A stretch of DNA of 64,000 nt from positions 12,152,001 to 12,216,000 of the forward strand of contig NC_080672.1 in the NCBI RefSeq assembly GCF_030247195.1. The letters are read 5' to 3'. The stretch comes from Topomyia yanbarensis (Eukaryota; Arthropoda; Insecta; Diptera; Culicidae). The translations under genes were made by a program, and so were the position numbers. The notes under the pieces are model-generated. The model did no database searches and was not told where the DNA came from. It saw only the letters and a list, made by a program, of their open reading frames with translations. Below, one piece after another: positions 8,938 through 20,690 of the stretch (positions are counted from its first letter, which is position 1; every line of letters begins with the position of its first letter).

Positions 8938-11750
8938 GCAAAAAGAAAGCTATTATCTCTGAAAACATGTGCACCGAGTAGCATATTCTACTTGAACAGA
9001 TATGCACTTTTATGAACAGTTGAGACACTTTCAAATTAGCCAACCAGTGTTAACATAATAAAAGTCCTTGTTTCTTTCATAAAATAGTTTTGGAAATGTC
9101 AAGCCACCAAGCGTGTCCAGTAGATTGTTCATTTCTCTCCCCCAACAGCCTCGGAAGAGCAGTAGTAGGCCAGTCTCGGACTGCAAAGGCCGAAGAATCA
9201 TCCCACGTCACGATTTCCACTGCAAAGAGTTACAAAATGTGACCACTCTGGCATGAAGCGGTCGGTATCGGGTTCTGTCCTCGTATATGATGTGTGAATG
9301 TGCGCGGAATTGCAGTCAGTCATTCAAGTCACCGAATCAGTCATTGCATTGCAGACTGTGAACGGTGGAAACTAACCTGGCGAAGAAAGGGGAGAGGGGG
9401 GATTTAACGTTTCTTCCCCAGTTCTCGAGAGATGGCGCAAAGCCATGGATGAAAACCGTAGCAACCAGCCGCATCTCAGCATCCGAAATAACGTGTGCTT
9501 TTCGCACTGCTTTCCGATCCGTGCCACAGGCCTACTAAGTAATAGGGGATGCAGGAGGATGCCGAACGAAGCCTCGCAAAGGGGAAAACCGCCTCAAATA
9601 GGTAATTCAATCCGTTTTTATTATTTCTTCATAATTCTGCCTCTCGTTGGACGGTTCGGTGTTCAGTGAGAGAGAAAAAAAAACACAAGCGCATACAGAA
9701 ACTAGAAGAGGCTGAGGGTGATTCGACGATATGCGACGAAACGACATTGATGTGATTCCTCCGGTATTGAAGTTTTTGGTGGGGGGAGCCCACTTCCCTC
9801 TACTACCTGGCGCGTATCGGGTGTCTTTTTGTTCTAGATTTGTCACCTGTAACATCTAAGTTTCATTTAAACCGACCTTTTTGCGTCGAGCTTACCGCAG
9901 TCGAGGACTGGCGGTGGCCAGGCTTACAACTTGTTTTCGGATAACTTCTCCGTAGTATGGTTGGGATTTGACGGTAGTGATTTGTTTTTTTTTTGGATAG
10001 TAACAAAGTGCGCGTGTTCTTTCTTAAAGGAAGTTTCTATCACAAAAATATTTATTACTTTTTCATCGAGAACTTTACACTTATATAGCTTATTATTTTT
10101 TTCCAGTGGATGGTAGTTTTCTGTTATAATGTGTGTATGCGTAAAACTTTTTTTTTGATTTTTCCTCACTTTTAGTTCGCATTAAAACTTATCACTAATA
10201 TTATTCGATAAAAAAATGAAAAAAATTAAAATATCAGAAACACAAAAAAACTTTTCCTGTTCCACATTACCATTTGAAGTACAAAAAGAAAAGAAAAAAA
10301 CAAATCTAAATAAACTCAATTGCAAATATTACGAATGGATTTTGATTACAAGTTTTGATATATTGGTTGCGGCGGTAAAACATCTTCCCAAGTACTGGCT
10401 TCCAAAGGTGAATAGATTGCGTTCGATACACTCTAGCACCATTCGAAATCAGTACTGAAGCGAAGGAGTAGTTCGGCCACTGAATGGTTTTTTTTCCGTG
10501 TACATCACTCATCAGACTGCTTGGATTATAACAAACGGGCCATCGCCTACTGTGTTGGCTCGGTGACGAAATTTTTCGCCGGTGATGTTGCCAGTTCTGA
10601 ACATTCAACGAGTAAGTATTATCACCAACGTAGAGACATTTTTCGTGAATAATCAGTGGTTTTAACTGAAGTTTTAAGCAGTTGCTAGGCGGTTAGATTT
10701 GGTGATAACTGTGTTTGAATGATTGACTGTTACACTGAACCACTTGAGCGTTTCGTTTAGCAGTTCAATGAGCTCTCCCAAACGTTTCTTAGTTGATGAA
10801 CCACACTTATTTGTTTTTAAATATCCTTTAAACAAGAACAAAAATCTAAATTTATCACAAAGGGAACTCACTAAATTGCGGTTTGACCTCATACTTTGCA
10901 AATAAACAGTTCGAACTACCTGGTTTTTGGGCACATATATGTAGTAGCAAAAAGGGTCTTGGATCTGTATACAGTTCAAATTTCGGATCGCGTAGTCCCT
11001 GGTATGTAAGTTTCGTTAAGTGAGCCAAGCTCACGATAATCTCGTGCTTGTTTAGTAGTTTTAGTAAAGATCGTAACTAACTTCTGAGCTTAGCAACCTT
11101 TTTCCCCATGTAGAAGTAATTTGATCCGTCGTAACTATCAGAATCCGGATTGCTGTTTGTCGGTGGCTTTTCGTCGAAAGACTGAAGCTTAGCCACAAGT
11201 TATCGGAAACACAGCGTGTGTCACTAACTTGTGTAATGTATTGTAAGACCTGTCTGTACACAGTCCATGATCATTTGGTGATAGAATGAGACGCAACAAG
11301 GAAATAAGTCGATGGGAACCACAATAATCAATTACAACAAACAAGGAATCAGTAAATGCGCTCGTTTTAAACAAGTGGCGATTTTTTTAAAAAAGGTAAT
11401 ATGTATAAAAGAGAAGCGTTCCTAACACAGACATCAGCATCAGTTAATATAGTACGAGAGTAATTTAAATGAGAGGTATAAATGTGTGAACAATTAACCA
11501 TCATTTCGATCGGGGCCGTCGGAGCACAAGGACTGCAGAATTCTATTCTTGAAATTTTCTGTTATCTCGATGAGATAGTTCTTTTTTTCGAGGTACCGTT
11601 TCCTTCTCTATCTGCGGCAAATCTGCTGCTGCTTGCTACCGTAGTAGAGTCCTTACCCTAAAACATAACCTTGCCTAAAAAAAATTCCCGTCCAACATGT
11701 GTTTGTGTGTGTATGTATGTTCTTAGTTGCACTCACAGTCGTACTCTCGC
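8938..11750 (-). other. Region downstream of the tgi stop codon; 3' UTR candidate
   Basis: No further coding exon is supported. Read on the minus strand, the first part after the stop (11750 downwards) must include the 3' UTR. Minus-strand AATAAA-like signals occur, for example near 10045-10055, but several other A/T-rich sites would do as well and the true polyadenylation site cannot be chosen by eye. Short open frames here have no recognisable domains. Confidence 0.35.
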
Positions 11751-12340
11751 TCACAAATTCATTTTCTTCTCCTGTATCATCTTCCAGGTATCGTTTCCGA
11801 GGGCCTTTGCGAAGTGGTCATCAACTTCCTCCTCCGAGTCCGGCCTCACATGCTGCATCGTTCCTGGCTGCTCTTTCTTTATCTTCGACTCCTGCTGCTG
11901 TTGCTGCTGCTGCTGCAGCAGCAGTCCGGTGTCGGCTTTGACAGCTAGCAACGATGCGACCTCCAACTGTGGGCTTGCTTGGCTTTGTCTGGCAGCCGTG
12001 CCAATACCGGCCAACTGGCTGCCAACGCTGAAATTAGTCAGACTAATGCTACTGCTGCCACTGACAGCAGTACTGATTCCGCTAGAACTGTTCAGGCTGC
12101 TGCTAGTGCTGAGAGCGGAACCACTGTTTCCGCTGCTTGAACTACTGCTAATACTGCTACTGCTGCTAGTACTACTGTTTCTGGTATCACTGCCACTTTT
12201 CGGTTGATTGTTGTTATTGTTGGATCCATAAATGGAAGCATAGGTATTACCAAGCGATCTCCGGAAGTGTTCCTCGATGAAAACGTCACAATTGACCGGA
12301 GACAGATTATCACCCACAGCGCTTTTTATCACTATTTCAC
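11751..12340 (-). CDS. Tgi: Tgi/VGLL4-type cofactor, last coding exon (two Tondu motifs)
   Basis: This is the C-terminal 196 codons, including the stop. The acceptor AG lies at 12342-12341, and the first two bases complete a Gly codon split with the exon at 12400. The first Tondu motif (FIEEHFRRSLG) lies at about residues 156-166 of the readable 331-residue protein, and the second (VDDHFAKALG) is close to the C-terminus (about 308-317). Two Tondu motifs in this order are the signature of VGLL4 in vertebrates and Tgi in Drosophila. Tgi is a nuclear cofactor that binds Scalloped/TEAD and opposes Yorkie in Hippo signalling. Between the motifs are long Ser/Asn-rich tracts and a run of eight Gln encoded by CAG/CAA, so length variation is likely. 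The gene name is assigned from motifs, not alignment. Confidence 0.9.
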
Positions 12341-12399
12341 CTACGATTAACCCAGATAATCAAAACCATCAAATCACCCTAATCAAATCAGTGACTTAC

Positions 12400-12705
12400 C
12401 ATTGCTATGCATGCTGCTGATCCGCTTCTTGATTGGCGGTGGTGGAGCTTTCGTTATCACACTCGGGCGCACGTTGAGATTAATCGGTGCATCTGCATTG
12501 TTTCGGCCACTGTTGGATGTATTTGGCTGATCGGCTGCCGAACAGGAATCCGTCTGCCGATCGGAATCCTTTCGGCGAACTGTCATATCAAGCGGTGTCT
12601 CTGGGTCTACTTCCATGGCCGTCGGTGTTGCCGGTAGTCCCGCAGAACCCGGTGGCCGGTGAATGTCATACGCCACCCGTTCATACTTGATCGCTGGTTG
12701 CAATT
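12400..12705 (-). CDS. Tgi: Tgi/VGLL4-type cofactor, middle exon
   Basis: The exon runs from the acceptor just after 12706 to the donor GTAAGT beginning at 12399. Phases match both neighbours: two bases complete a Glu codon at the start, and one base opens a Gly codon at the end. It contains PETPLDMTVRRKD, similar in place and character to the conserved 'PLALTK' segment of VGLL4, and NVRPSVIT, which resembles the NRPSVIT segment of the vertebrate protein. A proline run and basic cluster (PPPPIKKR) follow and could serve as a nuclear localisation signal. The introns on either side are about 60 bp, typical of insect genes. Confidence 0.85.
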
Positions 12706-12766
12706 CTACGACCGAAAAAAAAAATCAAATGTAAATAATGACACATTTTAACCACATTAAATTTAC

Positions 12767-12866
12767 CGGGACTCTCGCTGTTCGTTCCGGCGCCCGGATC
12801 CTGGATCATATTGAGACGTGTTTGCACTAACTTCTTCAGTTTTCCTGCTTTACGGGAACCTGGTTG
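12767..12866 (-). CDS. Tgi: Tgi/VGLL4-type cofactor, upstream exon
   Basis: A 100-bp exon is bounded by an acceptor TTTTTTCTAG ending at 12867 and a donor GGTAAAT beginning at 12766. Read in phase it gives a basic segment (RKAGKLKKLVQTRLNMIQ) that joins in frame to the next exon. The frame is open back to the acceptor, so the true start codon is either in an unseen exon at higher coordinates or is the internal Met within this exon (NMIQDPG). No convincing start exon was found in 12867-13930. Confidence 0.7.
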
Positions 12867-14340
12867 CTAGAAAAAAATGAGGCTTTTCACCTCTTCAGCC
12901 ACCTCTGCCGAGCTGTCACGCAATAACTGTCGCCGTTTTCAAACTCGTTATGTTAGAGCACCGACGAAGACTTTGTCTCTTACTTTCGTTTCTCTTTCCC
13001 GGGAAAAACACTGAATTTATCGACACCGAATCTTTTCTCCAGCTAGAAATCGTCTCGGAAAGCTACGATCAACAGGAAAACCCCTTCAATCACTGCAGCG
13101 AATGTTTCACAGCATGCAAGACAAACCAAAAGATAAATCAAAATGTCAAAAAAGAAATCTTCTTCTTTCCCTTTGAACGATGCACTCTTTCGGAACTTTA
13201 TAATACTTCTTTCGACGAACGATCGTGATCTTGCTCTCTTTTTCTCGCACGCTTCGTTTCTTTTGTGTGTGCAGAGGAAATTTTCCTTTTCTCTGCCTTT
13301 CACTTGAACGATCAAGGCGATTTGATTTGACAAAAGGCAAATAAAAGTTAAGATGCAGCAAACCCAGTTGCTTTAAGTAACAATCGGAACAACTCGTTGG
13401 AACGGCTGCAATCCAGCACAAACGAAACGCGTAACGCGCACCAATAACATACAATTTTGCCCGACTGAGTGGAAATTTCTGCTCGCAAACTGCTGAAACT
13501 AAACGAAGACAACGAACCTCTCGTAAGAGACTGTACAAAATTGAACTTGATTGTTTTGTTTTCTCTCTCTTCGTCTGTTGCTGCTGCTACTACTACTGTG
13601 CTCGACTGCGGCGCGCGACGGCGGTGACAATTCGTGGCTTATTATACCAATGAGGGCTACATAGCAGGCGTTGCGATTCAATGGTTTCCTTTCTCTTTCT
13701 TGTTTAGTCGGTTTCGGTGCACCGTGTGTCTGTGAAGGGAATAGCAATATGTTATAGGGGCGAGAAACGCAGTCTTGAGGTTGTCAAACTGTGCGTTTAT
13801 ATTTGCGAGCGCAGACATCTTGGTGGGAGAACGCGTTTTACGAACTTTTAGCTCTTCGGTAACTAAGTTACTACTCCTACACAATCCACATTGAGCAAAA
13901 CTTTGCGCTACGTTTCGTGAAGACACGGATTACTTTCCGATTTCATCGTATTTTCTATAGGAGATACAGAAGAAATGCAAATTAAGATAAGGGCACGGTG
14001 TATATGACACCATCACGGTGGTATTGAAATTGGTTGTATGTATTAACTATGGTTTATCATGAGTAGGTAGGCTACATTCAAACGTTTTTGATTGGGTTAT
14101 TGGATGCTGAATAAAATTGTTCTTTTATTACATACATCGATCTAGTTTTACTTTCTAAACTGAAATAATATATCATCGGCTGTTTTTCAAAAGGCTTTAT
14201 TGACAATTTACTCGAACAGCGATAAATGAGTATGAAGTTTTGCGACCATAAATAATACATAATAAGAAAAAAAAACTAAGTTTTATTTGCTTATGTGTGA
14301 TGCAATTAAATGAAATTATGACGTCTATTACAAGAGTCAA
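12867..14340 (-). other. Upstream of tgi exons: presumed intron, 5' exon or promoter region
   Basis: Unique-looking sequence without a repeat I recognise. It has several CpG-containing stretches (about 13380-13900) and CT-rich runs. The minus-strand open frames here (up to 130 codons) lack domains and overlap each other in different frames. The first exon or promoter of tgi is probably here, but the sequence alone does not place it. Confidence 0.3.
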
Positions 14341-14498
14341 GCAAAACTTGGATGTTATAGTTTCAACTCTACGATGCTCAGTTAATTAAATCATGTTTGG
14401 CTATCTCCGATGGAACTCGGAAGCTTCGAGAATGTCACAAAGCTCTTGAAATAAATTCAAATCTATTTCTTAGCAATTGTCGACTGGATTTTGACAAG

Positions 14499-16316
14499 CA
14501 GGGCCGGCGGAACACTTTTTTCCCGAGTGGGTAGTAGGTAGATTCAGAGTGATTTCTACCCGTACAGACGAAAGTTCAGAGATGGCTTGTGTAAGTGAAA
14601 ATGAAAATTCCCTGATAATAGATGGTGACCATTTGGAAACACCCTTTGTTAATAGGCTGTATGGTCGACGGCTCAGCGAAAATGTGTTTGTCGCTTACTG
14701 ATACTAAATGGAACATTTGTAAACTAAGTATCAATTACTCCATTCTTTTAAATTTCGTTGCATTGATTTTCCGTTCCCTGCGATAGAACCTTCTTTGGTG
14801 GGTACTGAAGCCAGCACGATAGTATTGACTAATTGAGAGGTATCTTCCACGATCGACATTTATTCAGGTTTAGTGGAGGACGGTTTGAATATTTCTCCGA
14901 TGGCAAAAATAATACCGATAAGTCTCCTTTTCACTGCAAATCATATCCATCTAATACTATCGGCCCCTAGATGATCTTCTTCCGATATTTCGCGTGATCT
15001 AACTAAACAACACTCGGGCGTGTACGATTAAGTATTTTGTCTAAGTACCCGCCCGGAAAGTAGAGATTGATGGTGTACTCTCCGGAAGGAGCCTTAATTG
15101 CGAAATATAGGATTGGCCCTTCCAGAAACCTTCGATTTAGTCAGTGAAAATTCTAATATGCAAGTAATTGCGTTAAGCGAAAATTGAGGAGTATAAGCAT
15201 TATACAATTATTTTCCTATGTTTTGCACAATGCAATGCAGACACTTAGGTAATAGAATGAGATATTTATGGCAGATCGCGAAGCTTCAACTAGTTTTTCA
15301 GTATTTCTTGTCAGAGGGCGCTCGAAAATAGGCAAATTTCGTGGGACAATGGTATTTTAAGAATCCCAAAGGTATTAACAAACCTTGGTTAAAGGGGATG
15401 GATGAAGATCGTTACTTCCTTCGGCTGATAGCTCGTACGTTTAATGCGCATATTCAGCGTATTGGGGTCGTAGAGAGCGATCTCTGCGCTTGTGGTGACG
15501 GTTATCACAACAATAAACATGTTGTCTGGTCGTGTGCCTGGTGTTCTAGCCGCAGATCTTCGTTAAACGAATCTTTTCGGCCTCGATCTAGTCCAAGATG
15601 TACTAGCTGTTCTCGATCTCTCCTATATGTCTTTCATACACATATTTTTAAACATGACGGATTTTCAAATATAGATATCTCTTCTCTTTTGGTTGACATG
15701 CTAACAGCTACCTGGAAATCTGATCCAAGGAGGCCAGTCGGCGATCCGGTTTATGATGTTCTGAAAGGGATCTGCCGTTTGCCAAAAAGATGCAGGTTTT
15801 ATTCTTTTTTCCTTGTCATTGTTGTCCGACCTCTCTTCACTTTTCCTGATATGGTCTCTGTTACTGATGTTGGAATCAATATTTTTTTTGTGCTTGTGTA
15901 TGTCTTATATCTTCCTTATAAAAAGTCTACTAGTGTTTCTCCTTGTTTCAATTTTAAATCAATAATTATTCTTGCTTAAAAATTACAAATTGTTTATCAA
16001 ATCTTTAAAAATATTTCTAGCTTTATTTCTAAAAAATCCATTGATATTTTTTGTAAACATAACGAAAAAATCAAATTTTAAACAAATCCTAATTGTTATC
16101 CCATATTTCCACGAAACTTTAAATTTAAAGAAATTTGTATCTGAATGACATTGTTGCACATCGAAAATATCAGATGCATGCATTTTGTGCGCGAGACACA
16201 TAAGTTGGTAATATCAGGTTTTTGTTTGTTCAAAACTTTCGAGTGGGTAATTACCCCCTCGATGATTTTCGAGTGGGTAGTAATACCCATACTACCCACG
16301 TATTCCGTCGGCCCTG
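14499..16316. mobile_element. hAT-type element with 8-bp target duplication TTGACAAG
   Basis: The termini are inverted: CAGGGCCGGCGGAACAC on the left and the complement CAGGGCCGACGGAATAC on the right. The duplication TTGACAAG is at 14491-14498 and 16317-16324. An 8-bp duplication and CAG-starting termini are hallmarks of the hAT superfamily. At 1818 bp it contains no hAT transposase. It carries instead a fragment of an I-type LINE (15341 onwards), so it is non-autonomous. Both ends also share GAGTGGGTAGTA-type subterminal sequence. Confidence 0.85.
15341..15800 (+). pseudogene. C-terminal fragment of an I-clade-like LINE ORF2
   Basis: An open frame inside the hAT element gives the C-terminal part of an I-type LINE polyprotein. 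It shows a conserved hydrophobic segment, HIQRIGVVESDLC, and the zinc-type motif CACGDGYH...HVVWSC. Endonuclease, reverse transcriptase and RNase H parts are absent. The open frame runs on to 15979, but after about 15800 the residues are low-complexity and probably noncoding. Confidence 0.6.
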
Positions 16317-16440
16317 TTGACAAGCTTTGTCTCAAAGCAAAGGTAAAGTATCCTTGCTGATTGAATTTAATTAAGATCGGATTTCTGGTTTCGGAGCTAT
16401 GAGTTAAAGAATATGATAACACGTCATATTTGCATACAAA

Positions 16441-16840
16441 CTTGAACCTTTTGCTGCCTTTCTCATTTAGAAAGAGTAATTATTCACTCTAATAATCGAC
16501 AACCTATACGCTGTCAATTATTTTTGACGAAGAAAGGTGACGTTAAAATTGAAATTAAATAAAAATAAAAGTAAAATAAAATAATAAATAAAATAAATTG
16601 AAATACATTATTTTTTTAAGTGACATATAGAGGGTACTAAGTAGCAAAATTGAAATAATGATACCATTAGATAGGTTTATCAACCGTCCTTATTTTCAAG
16701 GACATGCCCCAAATTTCGAGGTTTTTGGGAAGCGAAAGAAGAAAAAAAGAACAGATAACATTTGACCGGTGTAAGCTTTGCGACCTACAAAATAGTTTTT
16801 CTACAACATTTACATTTTCAAATTCAAGACTCCTAACAAG
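16441..16840. other. A/T-rich interval without supported gene
   Basis: It holds a GCCTTTCTCATTTAGAAAG hairpin-like remnant of the Repeat A terminus near 16455-16473 and A-rich low-complexity sequence at 16550-16620. No gene was recognised. Confidence 0.4.
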
Positions 16841-19800
16841 GATACGGATAACATATTGTAGGTGCAGGGGGCCCGCCTCCCCACCGGGTAAGTCCCACCA
16901 TTCGTTGTATTTTGTCCGAATGGCCGTACGGTCTTGTACTCATTTCAGACAGCACACCACAAAGCCCGCCCGGTCCCCGGCCTAATAACAGCAACGGCTT
17001 CCGGGAACGCTCCGCAAAATCCTCTTTGAAATCGGCACAGCCAATCCAACATTCTACGATGGGACCGCAGAACACCGACACACAGTGGAACGCCGTGGGC
17101 CAGAGCACTGCGGTTACTGTCCCCGAAGCTCTGTTGAACGGGCTTCAACAGAGCCTCGGGGACCTCCAGGCCATCATCGCTCGCTACAACCCCAAAGTGC
17201 TCGCCATTCATGAAACGCACATCTCCGAGATCACCGGGACTCCGGACCGGTGGAAACATTAACTTTCAAACCATCGAACTGGCCACCCGATCCGACATCC
17301 CTGGGGACGAAATTCGACTAGACACACAGCTGCTTGCGATCGCAAGAAGAATCCAGGTACCCACCCCATGCACCATCGCGACTGTTTACATACCCCAAGA
17401 GGTCCAAGCAGTCGGAAAAAAGCTCGATCACCTGATTCGTCCACTCCCAACCCCACACCTTATTATGGGCGACTTTAATGCCCACTACCTCGCGCGGGGT
17501 TTGCTCCGTCTCGGCGGTCGCGGAAAAGAGATACTGAAAGCCGTGGAAATCAACGGAGCCATCATATGGAAGCCCGATGTTTGCTAGATGTTTGCTAGAG
17601 GCCCAGCTTTAACAAAGATCGACCTCTCCATATGCTCCAGCTCTCTAGCACATGGCTACCTGTGGTTCGTGCTTTCGGATTCCTGCAGCAGCGACCACCA
17701 CCCGATCCTGGTCAGACACAAAGGCCCCTTCCAACAACAACCCGCCGGCGTCGATGGCTCTACAAAGAAGCTGACTGCACTTCGAGGAGACTTTCACTGA
17801 CCAATTCGACCCACTAAAGTCGTACACCCCCGATAAACTCTCCGACATTATCCACATCGCTGCTGAGTCGAGCATCCCCGGTACCAGCGGGGCCCCATGG
17901 CGGAGAGCGGTTCACTGGTGGTGCACCGTGGTGGCTACCGCTATTAAAATCCGCCGTCGAGTTCTTCGAACCCTCCGAAAAACACCAATCGACAGCCCAC
18001 ATTGGGCCACCCGGTCCAGCCGTTTCCGGCAGCTGCGTAGTGATGCACGAAAAGCCATCGCAGAGGCTAAAACCGCCAGTTGGAACACCTTCCTAGATGG
18101 GATCCATCTCGACTGGCCAACGGAAGAAATCCGGCGCCGAATCAACGCGCTCAGTGGAAAGAGGCGCAATACTGGATTTTCGTTCGACATTGGAGGCGCC
18201 GCAACCATACAACCCCGCGAAATAGCCGAAGACCTGGGAAGATATTTTCACAAACGCCTCGCTACCCCCCGCCGAGTTCCAAAAATCGACTCGAGGCCAA
18301 CCCCCGTTAACTTCCCCCGGTCAAGAAAATAGCCACCCGAATAGACAACATTGGCTATCCACGCCTTCGAAATCTACCGCCATCCGGAAAAAGAGCCTTA
18401 CTCCAGTGTTACAATCGAATCTGGGAGAGCGAGCCCCTTCCGGATTCGTGGAAGATGGCCTTGATCATCCCGATCCCCTAAAGGATCCAGGGACACACGC
18501 ACGGCCAAAGACTTTCGGCCCATTAGTCTACTCTCCTGCATTTGCAAAACTTCCAAGAGAACTGCCAACAGAAGGCTGATTGATATCCTGGAACAACGCC
18601 AACTACTGGATAGCCGACAACACGCCTTCCGGAAAGTGAGGAGCACCGGATCCTACCTGGCATCCCTGGGAAAGAATCTCGAGCAGGCCAGTATGGACGG
18701 CCTTCACGCAGATATCGCTGCGCTCGACATTGAACAGGCGTACTACAACGTAAGGCGCGAGGGCATCCTTCGTCAACTCGATCGCTGGGGAATCAGAGGA
18801 AACCTGGACCTCTATATTCAACGTTTCCTTCACGACCGTAGATTCCGTGTAGGAATAGGCGGCAGCGAGTCCGGAGTCTACACAGAGGAAAACAGAGTAC
18901 CCCAGGGGCGTACTCCGTTTTACTGGCGGTCACCATTTTCGTCATATTCATGAATTCAATATTCGCCACCCTTCCCAAGGGAGTTTTCATTTTCGTATAC
19001 GCCGATGATATTGTGGTAGTCGTGATTGGAAGGACTGGCAACCGAAATCGGATTCCAACTATCGGCCAGCTTTTACACCCACCTCTGCGATTCGTTCCAC
19101 TGGGCCACCGACTGCCCGATCCGCATAGCACGTACCCCGATCGCGTACAGGATGAAACCGACCATCCTCGGAATTACCCCTGATCGCAAAACCTCCTTCG
19201 CCCCCACTTCCGGAGGGTGAAAGTCGAGTGCGCCAACCGCAGGCAACAGAGGAACCGCACTGCGGGTTGGCGAAGTCCTCATCCACAATCGAATTTATTA
19301 CGGGATTGCGATAACCGGGAAAATTTTCGAAGGCATCAACAACATCCTGGCCCCGCTGTACCGCTTCCCAACTTCTACCAAGCACACCAGCAGAAAGCGC
19401 CTGAGTGGAGACCGGCATGCTGCCGTTCTGATGCAAAATCGCCCTCGTCATTCTTCGGCGGGCACTGGGTGTACTCGAGAGGACCTATGGAAATGACGAA
19501 TCCGCAACACTTCAAACGCTCGAAACGGCTCGAAGAAAGCCGGGGAGGTAGGGGTCGGTGTTAGCCCAACTGGCTCCTCCTTCCGGCTTCCTCCCGAGTG
19601 CTCGGTGTTTTCGGCTCAAGCAGCAGCCATCGGCCTGGCCCTAACCCAAAAGTCCGAGGACTCATCGATCACCATATTTACAGACTCCCTCTCAGTGCTC
19701 CACGCACTTGAGACCGGCTAATCTCATCATCCTTTTATACAGGCCATCGGACTTGAAACCGACTCCCTCACCACCATCTGTTGGATCCCCGGACACTGTG

Positions 19801-20310
19801 GAATTCAGGGGAATTCTCTCTGTCAAATGGGACGACCGCCAGGACTGAAGAGACCAGAAAATCCTTTTCAGGCGGCGGACTGGGCACACCAAAGTGCCCC
19901 GTGCGCACACGGTGTCCGACGTCCCCCCCACTTGCTGTACATGTGCGACCCGGCAAATCGTAGAGTATATACTCACCAACTGTATCGAATATCAGGACCT
20001 CCGGACAAGGCGCGATCTCCCACTGTCTATCCGAGATACCCTGTCTAATGACCCGGTCGGGGAGGATATCATGATCAGCTTCATTAAGGACACCTCAGTA
20101 TTTAAAGCAAACCCAGTCAGCGACCATCCAGCACGGCCAACCAGCAATCTTGCCACCTACAACCGCGGTCCTCTCGTCACACCTGGACTGAGTGATGGGA
20201 GGGTTAACCGTGGCCCACCAAGATACCCACGACAGCGCAGCCTCCAGCGCCTCTAACTATCCAACATGAGCCACGGAGCAGCCAGCAAGTTAACCATCCC
20301 CAACCGTGGG
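16841..20310 (+). pseudogene. Decayed LINE with endonuclease, reverse transcriptase and RNase H
   Basis: Plus-strand fragments in successive frames follow the order of one LINE polyprotein. The endonuclease is at about 17120-17750 (LGDLQAIIARYNPKVLAIHETHI, then LIMGDFNAHY, then SSDHHPIL). A basic linker follows at 17930-18310. The reverse transcriptase is at about 18400-19100 (AALDIEQAYYNV, VYADDIVVVV). RNase H is at about 19600-19830 (IFTDSLSVLHALE, WIPGHCGIQGN). A C-terminal cysteine motif (CTCATRQIVEYILTNC) is near 19930-19990. In RNase H the expected catalytic Glu of the SAEAAAI-type motif reads Gln. Many frameshifts and stops (for example TAG at 17586) show long decay. RNase H and the terminal motif suggest the I group, but clade assignment is tentative. 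Confidence 0.75.
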
Positions 20311-20690
20311 CCCATCGCTACATTCGGGTGATGGGAGGGTTCACCGACCTCCCCCCCCCCCCCCAAAGGACCAATCACCTTACGCCCAAAATTTGGCAAG
20401 ACACCCAGATTGAGCAGATTACTACAATCCCGACGGCATCACAAAACACACACGCTCCCTCCCAATGGAAGTTGAACCGGAACCAAAAAACAAAGAAAAT
20501 AGCAGAGCTAGGAAAAAAGCCCCCTTCCCTACATTGGCCCCGACCGCGGACGTACCGGCTCAACCCGACGAGACTCCGGCGGCTGCTGGTGCAGCAGGCC
20601 CAGCTAACCCCCGGGTGAGTACGAATACAATATCCCTTCCCACCCGACAGACATACGGCTCCGAATCCTTTTCAGATTTACCATAACCAC
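20311..20690 (+). pseudogene. gag-like LINE ORF1 fragment, second copy
   Basis: This holds a poly-C run and then an open frame rich in Pro/Ala/Lys (20465-20686). Its last 90 bases align without gaps to 16861-16948 at the front of the decayed LINE, and both read PRVS...SD in the same frame. The pieces therefore come from the same type of ORF1, arranged head to tail. The fragment ends abruptly at a Repeat A piece. Confidence 0.45.

Larger units (their letters stand above)
14341..16440 (+). repeat. Repeat A module, split by a hAT element
   Basis: The flanks 14341-14498 and 16317-16440 form one continuous copy of the module that is uninterrupted at 27466-27650 ('CTTGGATGTT...GAAGCTTCGAGAA...GTTATGAGTTAA'). 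The break is exactly at the 8-bp duplication of the inserted element. Confidence 0.7.

Noticed and set aside
11671..12207. Plus-strand 178-codon frame with Cys and Leu runs
   Set aside because: It is the antisense shadow of the CAG- and serine-codon-rich tgi exon, whose frame is supported by Tondu motifs and splice phases.
16888..16948. A 61-base GTAAGT...TTTCAG segment that looks like an intron, with a 61-base GTGAGT...TTTTCAG counterpart at 20615-20675
   Set aside because: Both segments are in the same open frame and the encoded residues are similar, so coding conservation in a LINE ORF1 explains the equal length better than splicing.
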